The translations under genes were made by a program, and so were the position numbers. Positions 15,345-23,469 of a DNA stretch of 39,560 nucleotides are shown here, in pieces (position 1 is the first letter of the stretch; each line of letters begins with the position of its first letter). Below the pieces are notes generated by a model. It made no database searches. It saw only the letters and a list, made by a program, of their open reading frames with translations, and was not told where the DNA came from. Source of the stretch: Acetobacter sp. UBA5411 (GTDB lineage Bacteria > Pseudomonadota > Alphaproteobacteria > Acetobacterales > Acetobacteraceae); contig NZ_DHNR01000019.1 of assembly GCF_002409645.1 (NCBI RefSeq), forward strand, positions 102,018 through 141,577, written 5' to 3'.

Positions 15345-18300
15345 ATGTCACGCTTCTTTATTGACCGGCCGGTCTTCGCGTGGGTCATCGGCCTTATCAT
15401 CATGCTGATTGGCAGTGTCGCCATCTTCCGCATGCCGATCGCGCAGTATCCGTCCATCGCGCCGCCACAGGTCTCCATCAGTGTGACCTATCCCGGCGCT
15501 TCTGCGGAAACCGTGAACAACACGGTCGTCCGACCAATCCTGCAGCAGATGTTCGGCCTCGATCATCTCGAATACATCTCGTCGCAGTCCTACGCCTCGG
15601 GTCAGATGGAAATCGACCTGACCTTCGAGCAGGGGACCAATCCCGACATTGCTCAGGTGCAGGTGCAGAACAAATTGCAGCTTGCCCAGCCGCGACTGCC
15701 GACGGAAGTGACGGCGCAGGGTCTTACGGTCGCCAAGGCCGTGAAGAACTTCATGATGGTCATCGGCTTCATCTCCGCCGACGGCTCCATGAACGCGCAG
15801 GATATTGCCGATTACGTTGCTTCCAACGTGTCAGATCCGCTGTCGCGTGTGACCGGCGTGGGTGATCACACGCTGTTCGGTTCGGAATACGCCATGCGTA
15901 TCTGGCTCGATCCGCGCAAGCTCTACAGCTACGGCCTGACTGTTGGCGATGTGCAGGCGGCGATCCAGAGCCAGAACATTCAGGTGTCGTCAGGTGAACT
16001 GGGCGGTCTTCCGGCGGTTCCCGGCGCCAGTCTGGATGCGACCATCATTGGTCCGACACGACTGACGGCCCCGGACGAGTTCCGCAAGATCCTGCTCAAG
16101 GTGATGCCCAACGGCTCACAGGTCCGTATCGGTGATGTCGCCAAGGTGGAATTCGGCGCGCAGAGCTACAACTTCAACTCGCTTTATAATGGCCATCCAG
16201 CCGCCGGTATGGCGCTGAAGCTGACGCCCGGTGCGAACCAGCTGACGACCGAAGCCGCCGTGCGAGAGGAAGTGAAGCGGCTGGAGAAGTTCTATCCGCC
16301 CGGGCTGAAGACCTTCTACCCGCTCGACACCGAGCCGTTCATCGTCCTGTCCATCCATGAAGTGGTCATTACGCTTGCTGAAGCGATCGGGCTGGTCTTC
16401 CTTGTGATGCTGGTATTCCTCCAGAACTTCCGCGCCACGCTGATCCCGACCATCGCTGTGCCTGTCGTGTTGCTCGGCACGTTCGGCTTCCTGTCGGCTC
16501 TGGGGTTCTCGATCAATACGTTGACCATGCTGGCGATGGTGCTGGCCGTCGGCCTGCTGGTGGATGACGCCATCGTCGTGGTCGAAAACGTCGAGCGCGT
16601 GATGCACGAGAAAAATCTCTCTCCGAGAGAAGCGGCCCGTGTGTCGATGGATGAAATCTCCGGCGCGCTGATCGGTATCGTGCTGGTGCTGACGGCTGTG
16701 TTCCTGCCGATGGCGGCGTTCACTGGTTCGACGGGCGTGATCTATCGCCAGTTCTCCATCACCATCTGCGCCGCCATGTGGCTGTCCGTACTGGTGGCGA
16801 TGATCATGACGCCAGCCTTGTGCGCGACGATGCTTAAACCCGGCGAACATGAAAAGACCAAGGGGCTGGCGGGCTGGTTCAATCGTTCCTTTGCCCACCT
16901 GACTCATGGTTATCTGCGTGGGGTCAATCTCATCATCGGACATCGGTTCCTGTCGATGCTCGGTTTTCTCGGCATCACGGCCTGCGCGGTCTTTCTGTTC
17001 ATGCGCCTGCCGGGCGGCTTCCTTCCTGACGAGGATCAGGGCCTGATCTTCGGGCAGGTGACGACGCCTGCAGGAGCGACGCAGGAACAGACCGCCAAAG
17101 TCACCAAGAAGGTCTCGGATTACATTCTCAAGACCGAGGCTGCGAATGTTGAATCTGTCTATGTGATGAATGGATTCAACTTTGCAGGGCAGGGGCAGAG
17201 CGCCGGTGCATTCTTCATCAAGCTGAAGCCTTGGGATGAACGCACGGGAGCCGGGCAGGGCGCGGCTGCTGTCGCCGGGCGGATCATGATGCATTTCTGG
17301 GGCGACCCGGAGGCACAGATCTTCGCCATTAACCCGCCTGCCGTGCTTGAACTGGGCAATGCGTCCGGCTTCGACCTTGAGCTGGAAGATCGTGGCCATG
17401 TTGGACATGACCAGCTTCTTGCGGCCCGTAACATGGTTCTCGGACGCGCCGCACAGGACAAGCGCCTGATGGCTGTCCGTCCGAATGGCATGGAAGACGC
17501 GCCGCAATATCATCTTGATATTGACCGTGAAAAAGCCAACGCACTCGGTGTCTCGGTTGCGGACATCAACACGCTGGTCAACGGCGCACTGGGTTCGATC
17601 TATGTGAACCAGTTCATGCGCGATGACCGTGTGAAGCAGGTCTATATTCAGGGCATGCCGTCCTCACGCATGGTGCCGGTCGATCTTGACGCCTGGTACC
17701 TGCGCAACACGGGCGGCACGATGGTTCCATTCAATGCTGTTGTCAGCGGGAGCTGGATTGTCGGGCCGCAGAAGGTGGAGAACTATAACGGCCTGAACGC
17801 CTTTGAAATTCTCGGTCAGCCTGCGGTCGGTTACAGCTCCGGTGACGCCATTGCCGCAATTACGCAGATCCTGAACGATCTGCCGCCCGGCATCGGTTAT
17901 GAGTGGACCGGTCTGTCCTTCGAGCAGATGGCGGCAGGCTCTTCGACAGGTCCACTCTATGCGCTGGCTGCAACCGTCATCCTGCTCTGTCTTGCGGCTC
18001 TGTATGAAAGCTGGGCTATCCCGTTTGCGGTGATTCTGGTCATTCCGCTAGGTGTGCTTGGCGCCATTGCCGCAACACTGTGGTGTAACCGCGACAATGA
18101 CGTCTATTTCCAGGTTGGCCTGCTCACCACGGTTGGGCTGGCGGTCAAGAACGCCATTCTGATCGTCGAATTCGCCAAGGCAAACTTCGAGGCAGGACAG
18201 ACACTGGAAGAAGCCGTGATCAATGCCGGGCGCGAGCGACTGCGTCCGATCCTGATGACGTCGATCGCCTTCGTGCTGGGTGTGCTTCCGCTGGCCATCG

Positions 18301-18497
18301 CCTCGGGTGCCGGTTCCGCCGCCCGTCAGGCCATCGGTATCAGCGTGGTCGGCGGTATGTTGACCGCGACCTTCCTCGCCATTTTCTTTGTGCCACTGTT
18401 CTTCGTTCTGGTGCTGCGCCTGTTCAGGGTGCGTCGCCTGTCGGAACGCCGTGACGATGACAGACTTCCTCCCACCGCCACGCCGGAGGCGACATAA
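15345..18497 (+). CDS. RND multidrug efflux transporter (HAE1/AcrB family)
   Basis: Proton-driven inner-membrane trimeric exporter. The 1050 residues match AcrB in length and layout: FFIDRPVFAWVIGLIIMLIG at the first membrane helix, two large periplasmic loops, and twelve membrane segments. Proton relay residues are present, with D407-D408 in GLLVDDAIVVVENVERV and the lysine in TVGLAVKNAILIVEFAK (K935). The porter loop reads VNNTVVRPILQQMFGLDHLEYISS, typical of the family. It lies between adaptor and outer-membrane channel genes, with a 1-base overlap with the latter (TAATG). Substrates cannot be told from sequence. Confidence 0.95.
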   Translation: MSRFFIDRPVFAWVIGLIIMLIGSVAIFRMPIAQYPSIAPPQVSISVTYPGASAETVNNTVVRPILQQMFGLDHLEYISSQSYASGQMEIDLTFEQGTNPDIAQVQVQNKLQLAQPRLPTEVTAQGLTVAKAVKNFMMVIGFISADGSMNAQDIADYVASNVSDPLSRVTGVGDHTLFGSEYAMRIWLDPRKLYSYGLTVGDVQAAIQSQNIQVSSGELGGLPAVPGASLDATIIGPTRLTAPDEFRKILLKVMPNGSQVRIGDVAKVEFGAQSYNFNSLYNGHPAAGMALKLTPGANQLTTEAAVREEVKRLEKFYPPGLKTFYPLDTEPFIVLSIHEVVITLAEAIGLVFLVMLVFLQNFRATLIPTIAVPVVLLGTFGFLSALGFSINTLTMLAMVLAVGLLVDDAIVVVENVERVMHEKNLSPREAARVSMDEISGALIGIVLVLTAVFLPMAAFTGSTGVIYRQFSITICAAMWLSVLVAMIMTPALCATMLKPGEHEKTKGLAGWFNRSFAHLTHGYLRGVNLIIGHRFLSMLGFLGITACAVFLFMRLPGGFLPDEDQGLIFGQVTTPAGATQEQTAKVTKKVSDYILKTEAANVESVYVMNGFNFAGQGQSAGAFFIKLKPWDERTGAGQGAAAVAGRIMMHFWGDPEAQIFAINPPAVLELGNASGFDLELEDRGHVGHDQLLAARNMVLGRAAQDKRLMAVRPNGMEDAPQYHLDIDREKANALGVSVADINTLVNGALGSIYVNQFMRDDRVKQVYIQGMPSSRMVPVDLDAWYLRNTGGTMVPFNAVVSGSWIVGPQKVENYNGLNAFEILGQPAVGYSSGDAIAAITQILNDLPPGIGYEWTGLSFEQMAAGSSTGPLYALAATVILLCLAALYESWAIPFAVILVIPLGVLGAIAATLWCNRDNDVYFQVGLLTTVGLAVKNAILIVEFAKANFEAGQTLEEAVINAGRERLRPILMTSIAFVLGVLPLAIASGAGSAARQAIGISVVGGMLTATFLAIFFVPLFFVLVLRLFRVRRLSERRDDDRLPPTATPEAT

Positions 18498-19990
18498 TGA
18501 GCGTTCTTTCTCGCGTCCGTAGTGGAGTGGTCTCCCGTTCCGGCAGCATAGCTCTTGCGGGCATATTGCTGGCGGGCTGCACTATGGAGCCGACCTATCA
18601 TCGGCCAAAAGCGCCTGTGGCGGGTAACTATCCTGCCGAGCCGATGAAGAAAGCAGGAGATACTTTGCAAACTCCTGCGTCCGATATCGGTTGGGAGGAT
18701 TTCTTTGTTGATCCGCGTCTCAAGGCGCTGATTGCCATCGCCATGCGTGAAAACCGCGATCTGCGCGTGGCTGTGGCAAACATCGCGCAGTCAGCCGCAC
18801 AATATGACGTGCAGCACGCCTCCCTGCTTCCGCCTATCGGAGCGTCAGGACAGGCGATGTATATGGCGCCGTCTCAGACTGCCGGTTTCAGCTTCGCGCC
18901 AGGCGTAGGTGAGAGTATTTCGACATTCCGCTATTACAGTGCGGGTATCGGTTTCTCTTCCTATGAGATCGACGTTTTCGGCCGCATCCGTAGTCTCTCG
19001 AAATCGACGGCCGAAGCCGCTCTGAAACAGGTGGCGACTGAGCGCTCCGTGCGTATCAGCATCGTCTCGCAGGTCGCCAACGCCTATCTGGCGTGGCTGG
19101 GCGACAAGGAAGTCCTCGACATCGCCAACAAGGCAGTTGCCAATCTGAATGAGAATCTCAAACTCATTCGCCTTCGCTATGATCATGGCGAGGAAAACCT
19201 GCTGACCGTGCGACAGGCGGAAACGCAGGTGGATCAGGCCCGTCAGCTTCAGGCTCAGCAGACCCGGCTTGTGGCGCAGGATGAAAACAACATCACCCTG
19301 TTGATCGGTGCGCCGATTCCGAACGATCTGCCTCCGGCGCGGCCACTGGGTGAACAGACACTGATGGCGGATATTCCTGCGGGACTGCCTTCGGATCTTC
19401 TGTTCCGTCGTCCGGATATCATCGCCGCCGAGCATGATCTGCTGTCGGCAAACGCTACCATCGGTGCAGCACGCGCCGCCTTCTTCCCGAAGTTCACACT
19501 GACGGCGACTGACGGCGTCAGCAGTCTGCTATTCCACCGTCTGTTCACCGCTCCGGCGACGACATGGGGTCTGCAACCCAATGTCAGTATTCCGATTTTC
19601 ACCTGGGGGCAGAACAGGGGCAATCTTGAGTCCGCCAAGGCGGGCAGGGACATCAAGCTGGCAACCTACGAAAAGACGATCCAGACAGCTTTCAAGGAGG
19701 TCTCGGACACACTGGTCGCACGTTCCACCTATCTGGAAGAAAGCCGTCGGATGGACGACTATGTTCGCGAGATGGCTGATGCCTACCGCCTGTCGCAGAT
19801 GCGGTATTCTGTAGGAACGGATTCCTATCTCAATCAGCTGGTCATGCAGCGAAATCTGCTTCAGGCGGAACAATCACGGGTGGCGGTGCAGGTCGCGCGA
19901 TATGAAAATGTCGTAACCTTCTATCGTGCGCTCGGAGGCGGCTGGAGCGAAGAGACGCTGCGCTCACCGAGAGTTCCGTCAAAACTCTGA
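18497..19990 (+). CDS. RND efflux outer-membrane lipoprotein channel (NodT/OprM type)
   Basis: TolC-like outer-membrane factor that completes the tripartite pump. Of 497 residues, the first 28 form a lipoprotein signal ending in LLAGC (Cys28). Two repeated OEP domains follow, with family phrases such as ENRDLRVAVANIAQSAAQYDVQ, YEIDVFGRIRSLSKSTAEAAL, LLFRRPDIIAAEHDLLSANATIGAARAAFFP and MRYSVGTDSYLNQLVMQRNLLQAEQ. The ATG shares its A with the pump's TAA stop, a sign of coupled translation. It is the last gene of the operon; no terminator stands out before the tRNA promoter 29 bases on. Confidence 0.93.
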   Translation: MSVLSRVRSGVVSRSGSIALAGILLAGCTMEPTYHRPKAPVAGNYPAEPMKKAGDTLQTPASDIGWEDFFVDPRLKALIAIAMRENRDLRVAVANIAQSAAQYDVQHASLLPPIGASGQAMYMAPSQTAGFSFAPGVGESISTFRYYSAGIGFSSYEIDVFGRIRSLSKSTAEAALKQVATERSVRISIVSQVANAYLAWLGDKEVLDIANKAVANLNENLKLIRLRYDHGEENLLTVRQAETQVDQARQLQAQQTRLVAQDENNITLLIGAPIPNDLPPARPLGEQTLMADIPAGLPSDLLFRRPDIIAAEHDLLSANATIGAARAAFFPKFTLTATDGVSSLLFHRLFTAPATTWGLQPNVSIPIFTWGQNRGNLESAKAGRDIKLATYEKTIQTAFKEVSDTLVARSTYLEESRRMDDYVREMADAYRLSQMRYSVGTDSYLNQLVMQRNLLQAEQSRVAVQVARYENVVTFYRALGGGWSEETLRSPRVPSKL

Positions 19991-20018
19991 TGGTCCCATT
20001 GCCGGGTTGTGGCGGTGA

Positions 20019-20047
20019 TTGCCATGCCCAGTGGAGCGGATTATAGG
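20019..20047 (+). promoter_or_regulatory. Promoter of tRNA-Gly
   Basis: TTGCCA (20019-20024) and TATAGG (20042-20047) are separated by exactly 17 bases. The tRNA begins 10 bases after the -10 box, a normal distance for a stable RNA promoter. Confidence 0.75.
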
Positions 20048-20056
20048 TCAGGGAAC

Positions 20057-20130
20057 GCGGGTGTAGTTCAATGGTAGAACGGCAGCTTCCCAAGCTGCAT
20101 ACGAGGGTTCGATTCCCTTCACCCGCTCCA
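20057..20130 (+). tRNA. tRNA-Gly (anticodon CCC)
   Basis: Acceptor arm GCGGGTG pairs with CACCCGC. The D arm is GTTCAATGGTAGAAC. Anticodon stem GCAGC/GCTGC encloses the loop TTCCCAA, so the anticodon is CCC, reading GGG. The T arm is GAGGGTTCGATTCCCTT, with discriminator T and an encoded CCA end. All arms pair without mismatch and the length is 74 with CCA. Confidence 0.96.
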
Positions 20131-20144
20131 GAAAGATTTTTCTG
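20129..20144 (+). terminator. Small hairpin at the tRNA 3' end
   Basis: CAGAAA and TTTCTG form a 6-bp stem with loop GATT starting at the last bases of the tRNA CCA. It could help end or process the transcript. There is no T run after the stem. Confidence 0.3.
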
Positions 20145-20276
20145 AACGGGGTTTCACAAACCTCCCGATATTGTGAACGCCTGTTTCCCCCGTGAGACAT
20201 GGGCCTATGTCGCTTGCATGTGTTGCGCCGAAGATTGCATTGAAGCAACATACCGGCAAAGCAACAGGAGCTTTCG

Positions 20277-20690
20277 ATGACCCGTTTCTACCTTCGCGCC
20301 CTTGCCGCGACGTCTTTTGTCGCAGGCGCCGCGTCCTTCGCACTGTCTGCCCATGCCGCTGAACTGCCTGCCATTTATGGCAAGGCTCCCACGGCTGTTG
20401 CGTCTCCGGCGGATGTCGCTTCCGTTTCCCCTGCCAATGTGGCTGGTCTGCTGAACTATTGCGTCGAGACCAATCAGGTGTCTCACGATGACGGTGACTC
20501 CCTGCAGGCCGCAATCAACGCCAAGACGAACGCTGTTCCCATGGATCACAATGGCAACATGGACTACGCGATTGGTTCATCGGGCGAGTTCCTGATCAAC
20601 GGTAACCGTTCGACCATTACATCTCTGGAAGCCCCGGCTCAGGGCAATGTCTGCTCGGCTGTACTGGCTCGCGCCAAGTCGCTGATCTGA
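20277..20690 (+). CDS. DUF2501 family secreted protein
   Basis: The 137-residue protein has a Sec signal peptide with cleavage after SAHA at about residue 27. The mature part fits DUF2501 (the YjjA family of E. coli), as shown by ANVAGLLNYCVETNQVS near the start and GNVCSAVLARAKSLI at the very end, which likely form one disulfide between the two cysteines. The role of this family is unknown. AGGAG lies 6 bases before the ATG. A strong terminator follows, and the tRNA lies upstream, so it is monocistronic. Confidence 0.85.
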   Translation: MTRFYLRALAATSFVAGAASFALSAHAAELPAIYGKAPTAVASPADVASVSPANVAGLLNYCVETNQVSHDDGDSLQAAINAKTNAVPMDHNGNMDYAIGSSGEFLINGNRSTITSLEAPAQGNVCSAVLARAKSLI

Positions 20691-20711
20691 TCCTTAGGAT
20701 CATTCAGACGG

Positions 20712-20750
20712 AAAAGTCCTCTCCAACACAGGTTGGGGAGGACTTTTTTT
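20712..20750 (+). terminator. Rho-independent terminator of the DUF2501 gene
   Basis: AAGTCCTC pairs with GAGGACTT, extended by CCAA/TTGG, followed by seven T. It begins 22 bases after the stop codon. On the minus strand the A run at 20712-20715 reads as TTTT, so it might also work for the convergent DUF1653 gene. Confidence 0.9.
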
Positions 20751-20791
20751 ATATGCTTCATGCAATTCTTAAACCGGCAGAAGCCCACAAC

Positions 20792-21034
20792 CTAAAAACG
20801 GTCCCTGGATTCAGTGGTCCCATCTGATTCTATGAAGGCGAACCGGGGACGACCATCCACAAGTTCGGTCCACATCGAGAGCGGACGCACCCACAGGGTG
20901 CCATGAGCCTCGCTCCGGTAGACAACAAGCCACTCCTCGGTTTCACTGTGTCGCGCTGTGTGAAGGACTGTATATAGTCCTCCCTTGTAATGCCGGTACA
21001 GGCCCGGCTGAATGGTAAAAGGAATGTCCTGCAA
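20792..21034 (-). CDS. DUF1653 family protein
   Basis: An 80-residue cytoplasmic protein with the DUF1653 signature: PGLYRHYKGGLYTVLHTARHSETEEWLVVYR at about 10-40, then LWVRPLSMWTE and PRF. The family is widespread and its role is not known to me. It has no signal peptide. It converges with the DUF2501 gene and is divergent from the following secreted-protein gene. Confidence 0.88.
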   Translation of the reverse strand: MQDIPFTIQPGLYRHYKGGLYTVLHTARHSETEEWLVVYRSEAHGTLWVRPLSMWTELVDGRPRFAFIESDGTTESRDRF

Positions 21035-21183
21035 GATCGTGTCGCTCCGTCAGGGAATTACGGTATGGTAGCAGGAATAAATGGTTGATGTGTCTTCGTC
21101 ATGGCCTTTGGGGCATGATCGTCAGGTGGAGTTTTTCAGTCTTGCATTCATTTTCCCTGTCACCCTCGGTAAAACGCTTCGCA

Positions 21184-21798
21184 ATGACGGCTTCATCTGT
21201 TCAGCAGCGTCTTCTCGGACAACGTCCGGTGGTCATGCTGGGAGCCTGTCTGTCTCTCGCCTTGTTATCCGGATATGCGCAGGCAGCCACCACGCAGACC
21301 CATCATGTCAAACATCGCGCTACCTCGAAAACGGCGAGTTCTTCGTCGAAAGGCAATCCCGTCATTCTGACCCAGCAGCTGGGGACAGAACTCGACAAGG
21401 AGGCCCGCAAGCTTGCCGCTGACGATATCGCCACCTCGCGTCGTCACAAGGAAGAGCCGCTTGTGCTGATCGGATCAGCCCCGCTTTCGACCAAAAAAGG
21501 CGACGTTGCGCTCTTCATCGAGCTTCAGTCGGCCGCATTGTGCGGGTCGGCCGGATGCTCCACCGATGTCTATCTGCACAAGGATCAGGACTGGGTAAAA
21601 ATTCTGGATTCGGTGAGCGGTCAGATTGCCGTACTGCCGACCAGTCACCGTGGCATGTATGATCTTGTGGTGGATGGCTCAGACCGCTGGGTATGGGACG
21701 GCAACACCTATCAGGACACGATCAATGCCGCGCCGATTGGAAATCTGCGCGGCGAAATCGAGCAGTTCCAGAATAAACACAAAAAAACGAAGAACTGA
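21184..21798 (+). CDS. Secreted protein, function unknown
   Basis: With the ATG at 21184 the 204-residue product starts with a signal peptide (hydrophobic VVMLGACLSLALLSGYAQA, cleavage after AQA). An upstream start at 21085 would add 33 residues before it, and an internal ATG at 21235 is also possible. After a Lys/Ser/Thr-rich linker (about 38-58) comes a compact domain with the paired cysteines LCGSAGCSTDVYLHKDQDWVKILDSVSG and the end MYDLVVDGSDRWVWDGNTYQ. This reads like an extracytoplasmic beta-propeller or FG-GAP-like blade, but I do not recognise a family with a known role. A terminator follows. Confidence 0.75.
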   Translation: MTASSVQQRLLGQRPVVMLGACLSLALLSGYAQAATTQTHHVKHRATSKTASSSSKGNPVILTQQLGTELDKEARKLAADDIATSRRHKEEPLVLIGSAPLSTKKGDVALFIELQSAALCGSAGCSTDVYLHKDQDWVKILDSVSGQIAVLPTSHRGMYDLVVDGSDRWVWDGNTYQDTINAAPIGNLRGEIEQFQNKHKKTKN

Positions 21799-21815
21799 GT
21801 ATTCCCGCCCCAGAT

Positions 21816-21852
21816 ACTGACAGGCTTGCAACTGCCTGTCAGTGTTTCCTTT
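21816..21852 (+). terminator. Rho-independent terminator
   Basis: ACTGACAGGC (21816-21825) and GCCTGTCAGT (21834-21843) form a perfect 10-bp stem with an 8-base loop, then GTTTCCTTT. It serves the secreted-protein gene upstream and may also slow the convergent gene. Confidence 0.75.
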
Positions 21853-21907
21853 CCCCTGACTTCTTGGGATCTGGCGGAAAACTCTGAAGCTGCCAGAGAG
21901 GCTTGTT

Positions 21908-22387
21908 TCAAGGGGCTGGCGTCTGGAGATTGATGCAGAAAGTCCGGCGGCTTCTATCGAACTCGATGTTACCGTAATTCAGGATCGCTGTTGTCAGTTC
22001 GGAACGTCGTGTCGATCGGCTCTGTCTGTAAGCGACTGGCGCCATAATCTGCTGCGAACCGAATGCGACAGAAGTATTTTCCACTGAGACAAGCTGCTGT
22101 TCCTGCCCAGCGATCGTGCTGGAGTTTTCACGATAAGCATTCCGCCGTAGTGACGGCTTCAGGCTGGGCGTATTGACGGTCATTATTTCCGTAGCATTGT
22201 TGCCCGTGTTCATGATGGCGAAATCCTGACTGCCGTTCAGGGTGACAATCCCCAATAGCCATGCCTGCTGGCCGCTTCTCAGCGCGCCTATCACCATGGG
22301 GCCACTGCAGTTGAGCGCTTTCGCAGCGCCGAACAGAAAGCCCGCAAGAACAAAGTGTATTCCACGACGGACATGGGACAGAAGCAT
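21908..22387 (-). CDS. Hypothetical protein, probably exported
   Basis: I do not recognise this 159-residue protein. The first 25 residues (MLLSHVRRGIHFVLAGFLFGAAKA) look like a signal peptide. The rest is polar, Asn/Ser/Thr-rich, with LLGIVTLNGSQDFAIMNTG and SVAFGSQQIMAP, and two cysteines. The ATG has no clear ribosome site, which lowers confidence. A 15-base palindrome at 22413-22427 lies 26 bases upstream and may be its operator. It is downstream of the esterase gene on the same strand. Confidence 0.55.
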   Translation of the reverse strand: MLLSHVRRGIHFVLAGFLFGAAKALNCSGPMVIGALRSGQQAWLLGIVTLNGSQDFAIMNTGNNATEIMTVNTPSLKPSLRRNAYRENSSTIAGQEQQLVSVENTSVAFGSQQIMAPVAYRQSRSTRRSELTTAILNYGNIEFDRSRRTFCINLQTPAP

Positions 22388-22412
22388 AAGGTTTTCATAA
22401 CAAACTGCAATT

Positions 22413-22427
22413 GTAACAGGCTGTTAC
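22413..22427. promoter_or_regulatory. Palindrome upstream of the 21908-22387 gene
   Basis: GTAACAG-G-CTGTTAC is a perfect inverted repeat with one central base, typical of a dimeric regulator site. A second small stem GAGGC/GCCTC (22437-22451) lies between it and the end of the esterase gene and might terminate that transcript. The binding protein is unknown. Confidence 0.4.
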
Positions 22428-22467
22428 GGAACGGCGGAGGCGTCAAGCCTCACTAAAATCTAAATAT

Positions 22468-23436
22468 TCAGTCCGAATAAAGCGGCAGCATCGCTCGCCG
22501 CATCGCATCAAGGCGCCGTGCGGATGATCGGATTGTGACACCGGCACGTGGATCAAGCTCAAACGCGTGAAAGGCTCCGGGGAAAACTTCCAGTTCCACA
22601 GGAACGCCAGCCTGCATCAGCCGCATGGCATAGCTCAGGTCTTCAGACAGGAAGAGATCAATCGAGCCGACGCCGATATAGGTTGGGGGCAGATCGTGCA
22701 GCGAGGAGGCGCGGGCAGGAGCAGCAAAAGGTGAGATACCTTCGCCTCCTGGCTCGGTGCCCAGGTAGGACTCCCAGCCGAACACATTCATCTCCGGCGT
22801 CCACAGAAAAGCACCGCACCCGGGAATGTCAGGTGTTGCAAGGACAGTGCGGTCATCCAGCATCGGATACTGGAGATTCTGGAACGCAAGCGCCGGGCCA
22901 CCACGTTGACGGGTCAGTAGGGCAAGACCCGCCGCCAGTCCTGCACCGGCGCTTTCTCCCGCTACACCAATGCGTTTCGCATCAATATTCAGGTCCGATG
23001 CATTTTCAGCCAGCCAGAGCAGAGCAGCATAGCAGTCTTCCAGAGGAGCCGGAAAAGGGTGTTCGGGGGCGAGACGATAGTCCACCGAGACAATCACGCA
23101 GTCCAGTTCCACCGCCCAGCGACGCAGCGTCGGCGTCATGGAATCAGGAGTGCCCATGACAAAACCGCCGCCATGGATATGCAGCATGGCGGGGCGGGGC
23201 TTTTCTGAAGGAGCGGCAGGCTCAACAATCAGCACCCGCACGTCCGGATCATCCGGCATGCCGGGGATCAGCCGTGCGGTCGTCAATGCTGGAAGGTTGT
23301 CCTTCATGCCCGGCGGAGGCTGACGCTTCGCCCGGGCTTCGGAAAGTGAAGAGATATCCAGCGAAGCCGGACCAAGACGGTCAAGAAGGGGACGCAGTTC
23401 CGGGTCAACAAACTGCCGGAGATCTGTTTCAGTCAT
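22468..23436 (-). CDS. Alpha/beta hydrolase, HSL-type esterase
   Basis: A cytoplasmic carboxylesterase of the hormone-sensitive-lipase class (acetyl esterase-like). The 322 residues show the oxyanion motif HGGG (88-91), the nucleophile in GESAG (S162), and the acid and base of the triad as D260 (GSIDLFLSED) and H290 (FPGAFHAFE). DYRLAPEHPFPAPLED is also typical. AGGAGG stands 5 bases before the ATG, a strong site. It starts 33 bases after murA ends on the same strand and may be the last gene of a dcd-murA-esterase run. The natural substrate is unknown. Confidence 0.92.
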   Translation of the reverse strand: MTETDLRQFVDPELRPLLDRLGPASLDISSLSEARAKRQPPPGMKDNLPALTTARLIPGMPDDPDVRVLIVEPAAPSEKPRPAMLHIHGGGFVMGTPDSMTPTLRRWAVELDCVIVSVDYRLAPEHPFPAPLEDCYAALLWLAENASDLNIDAKRIGVAGESAGAGLAAGLALLTRQRGGPALAFQNLQYPMLDDRTVLATPDIPGCGAFLWTPEMNVFGWESYLGTEPGGEGISPFAAPARASSLHDLPPTYIGVGSIDLFLSEDLSYAMRLMQAGVPVELEVFPGAFHAFELDPRAGVTIRSSARRLDAMRRAMLPLYSD

Positions 23437-23469
23437 GTTGTCCTCCTTCTTGCCTTCTCAGTTCAAATA

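Noticed and set aside
16116..17513. 465-codon minus-strand open frame inside the RND pump gene
   Set aside because: Its sequence is rich in His, Gln and Arg with no motifs, as expected for an antisense shadow of a GC-rich gene, while the plus-strand AcrB frame is complete.
20057..20160. tRNA-Gly as an integration site with a downstream att repeat
   Set aside because: I found no repeat of the tRNA 3' end downstream and no integrase or phage gene; the following genes look like native chromosome.
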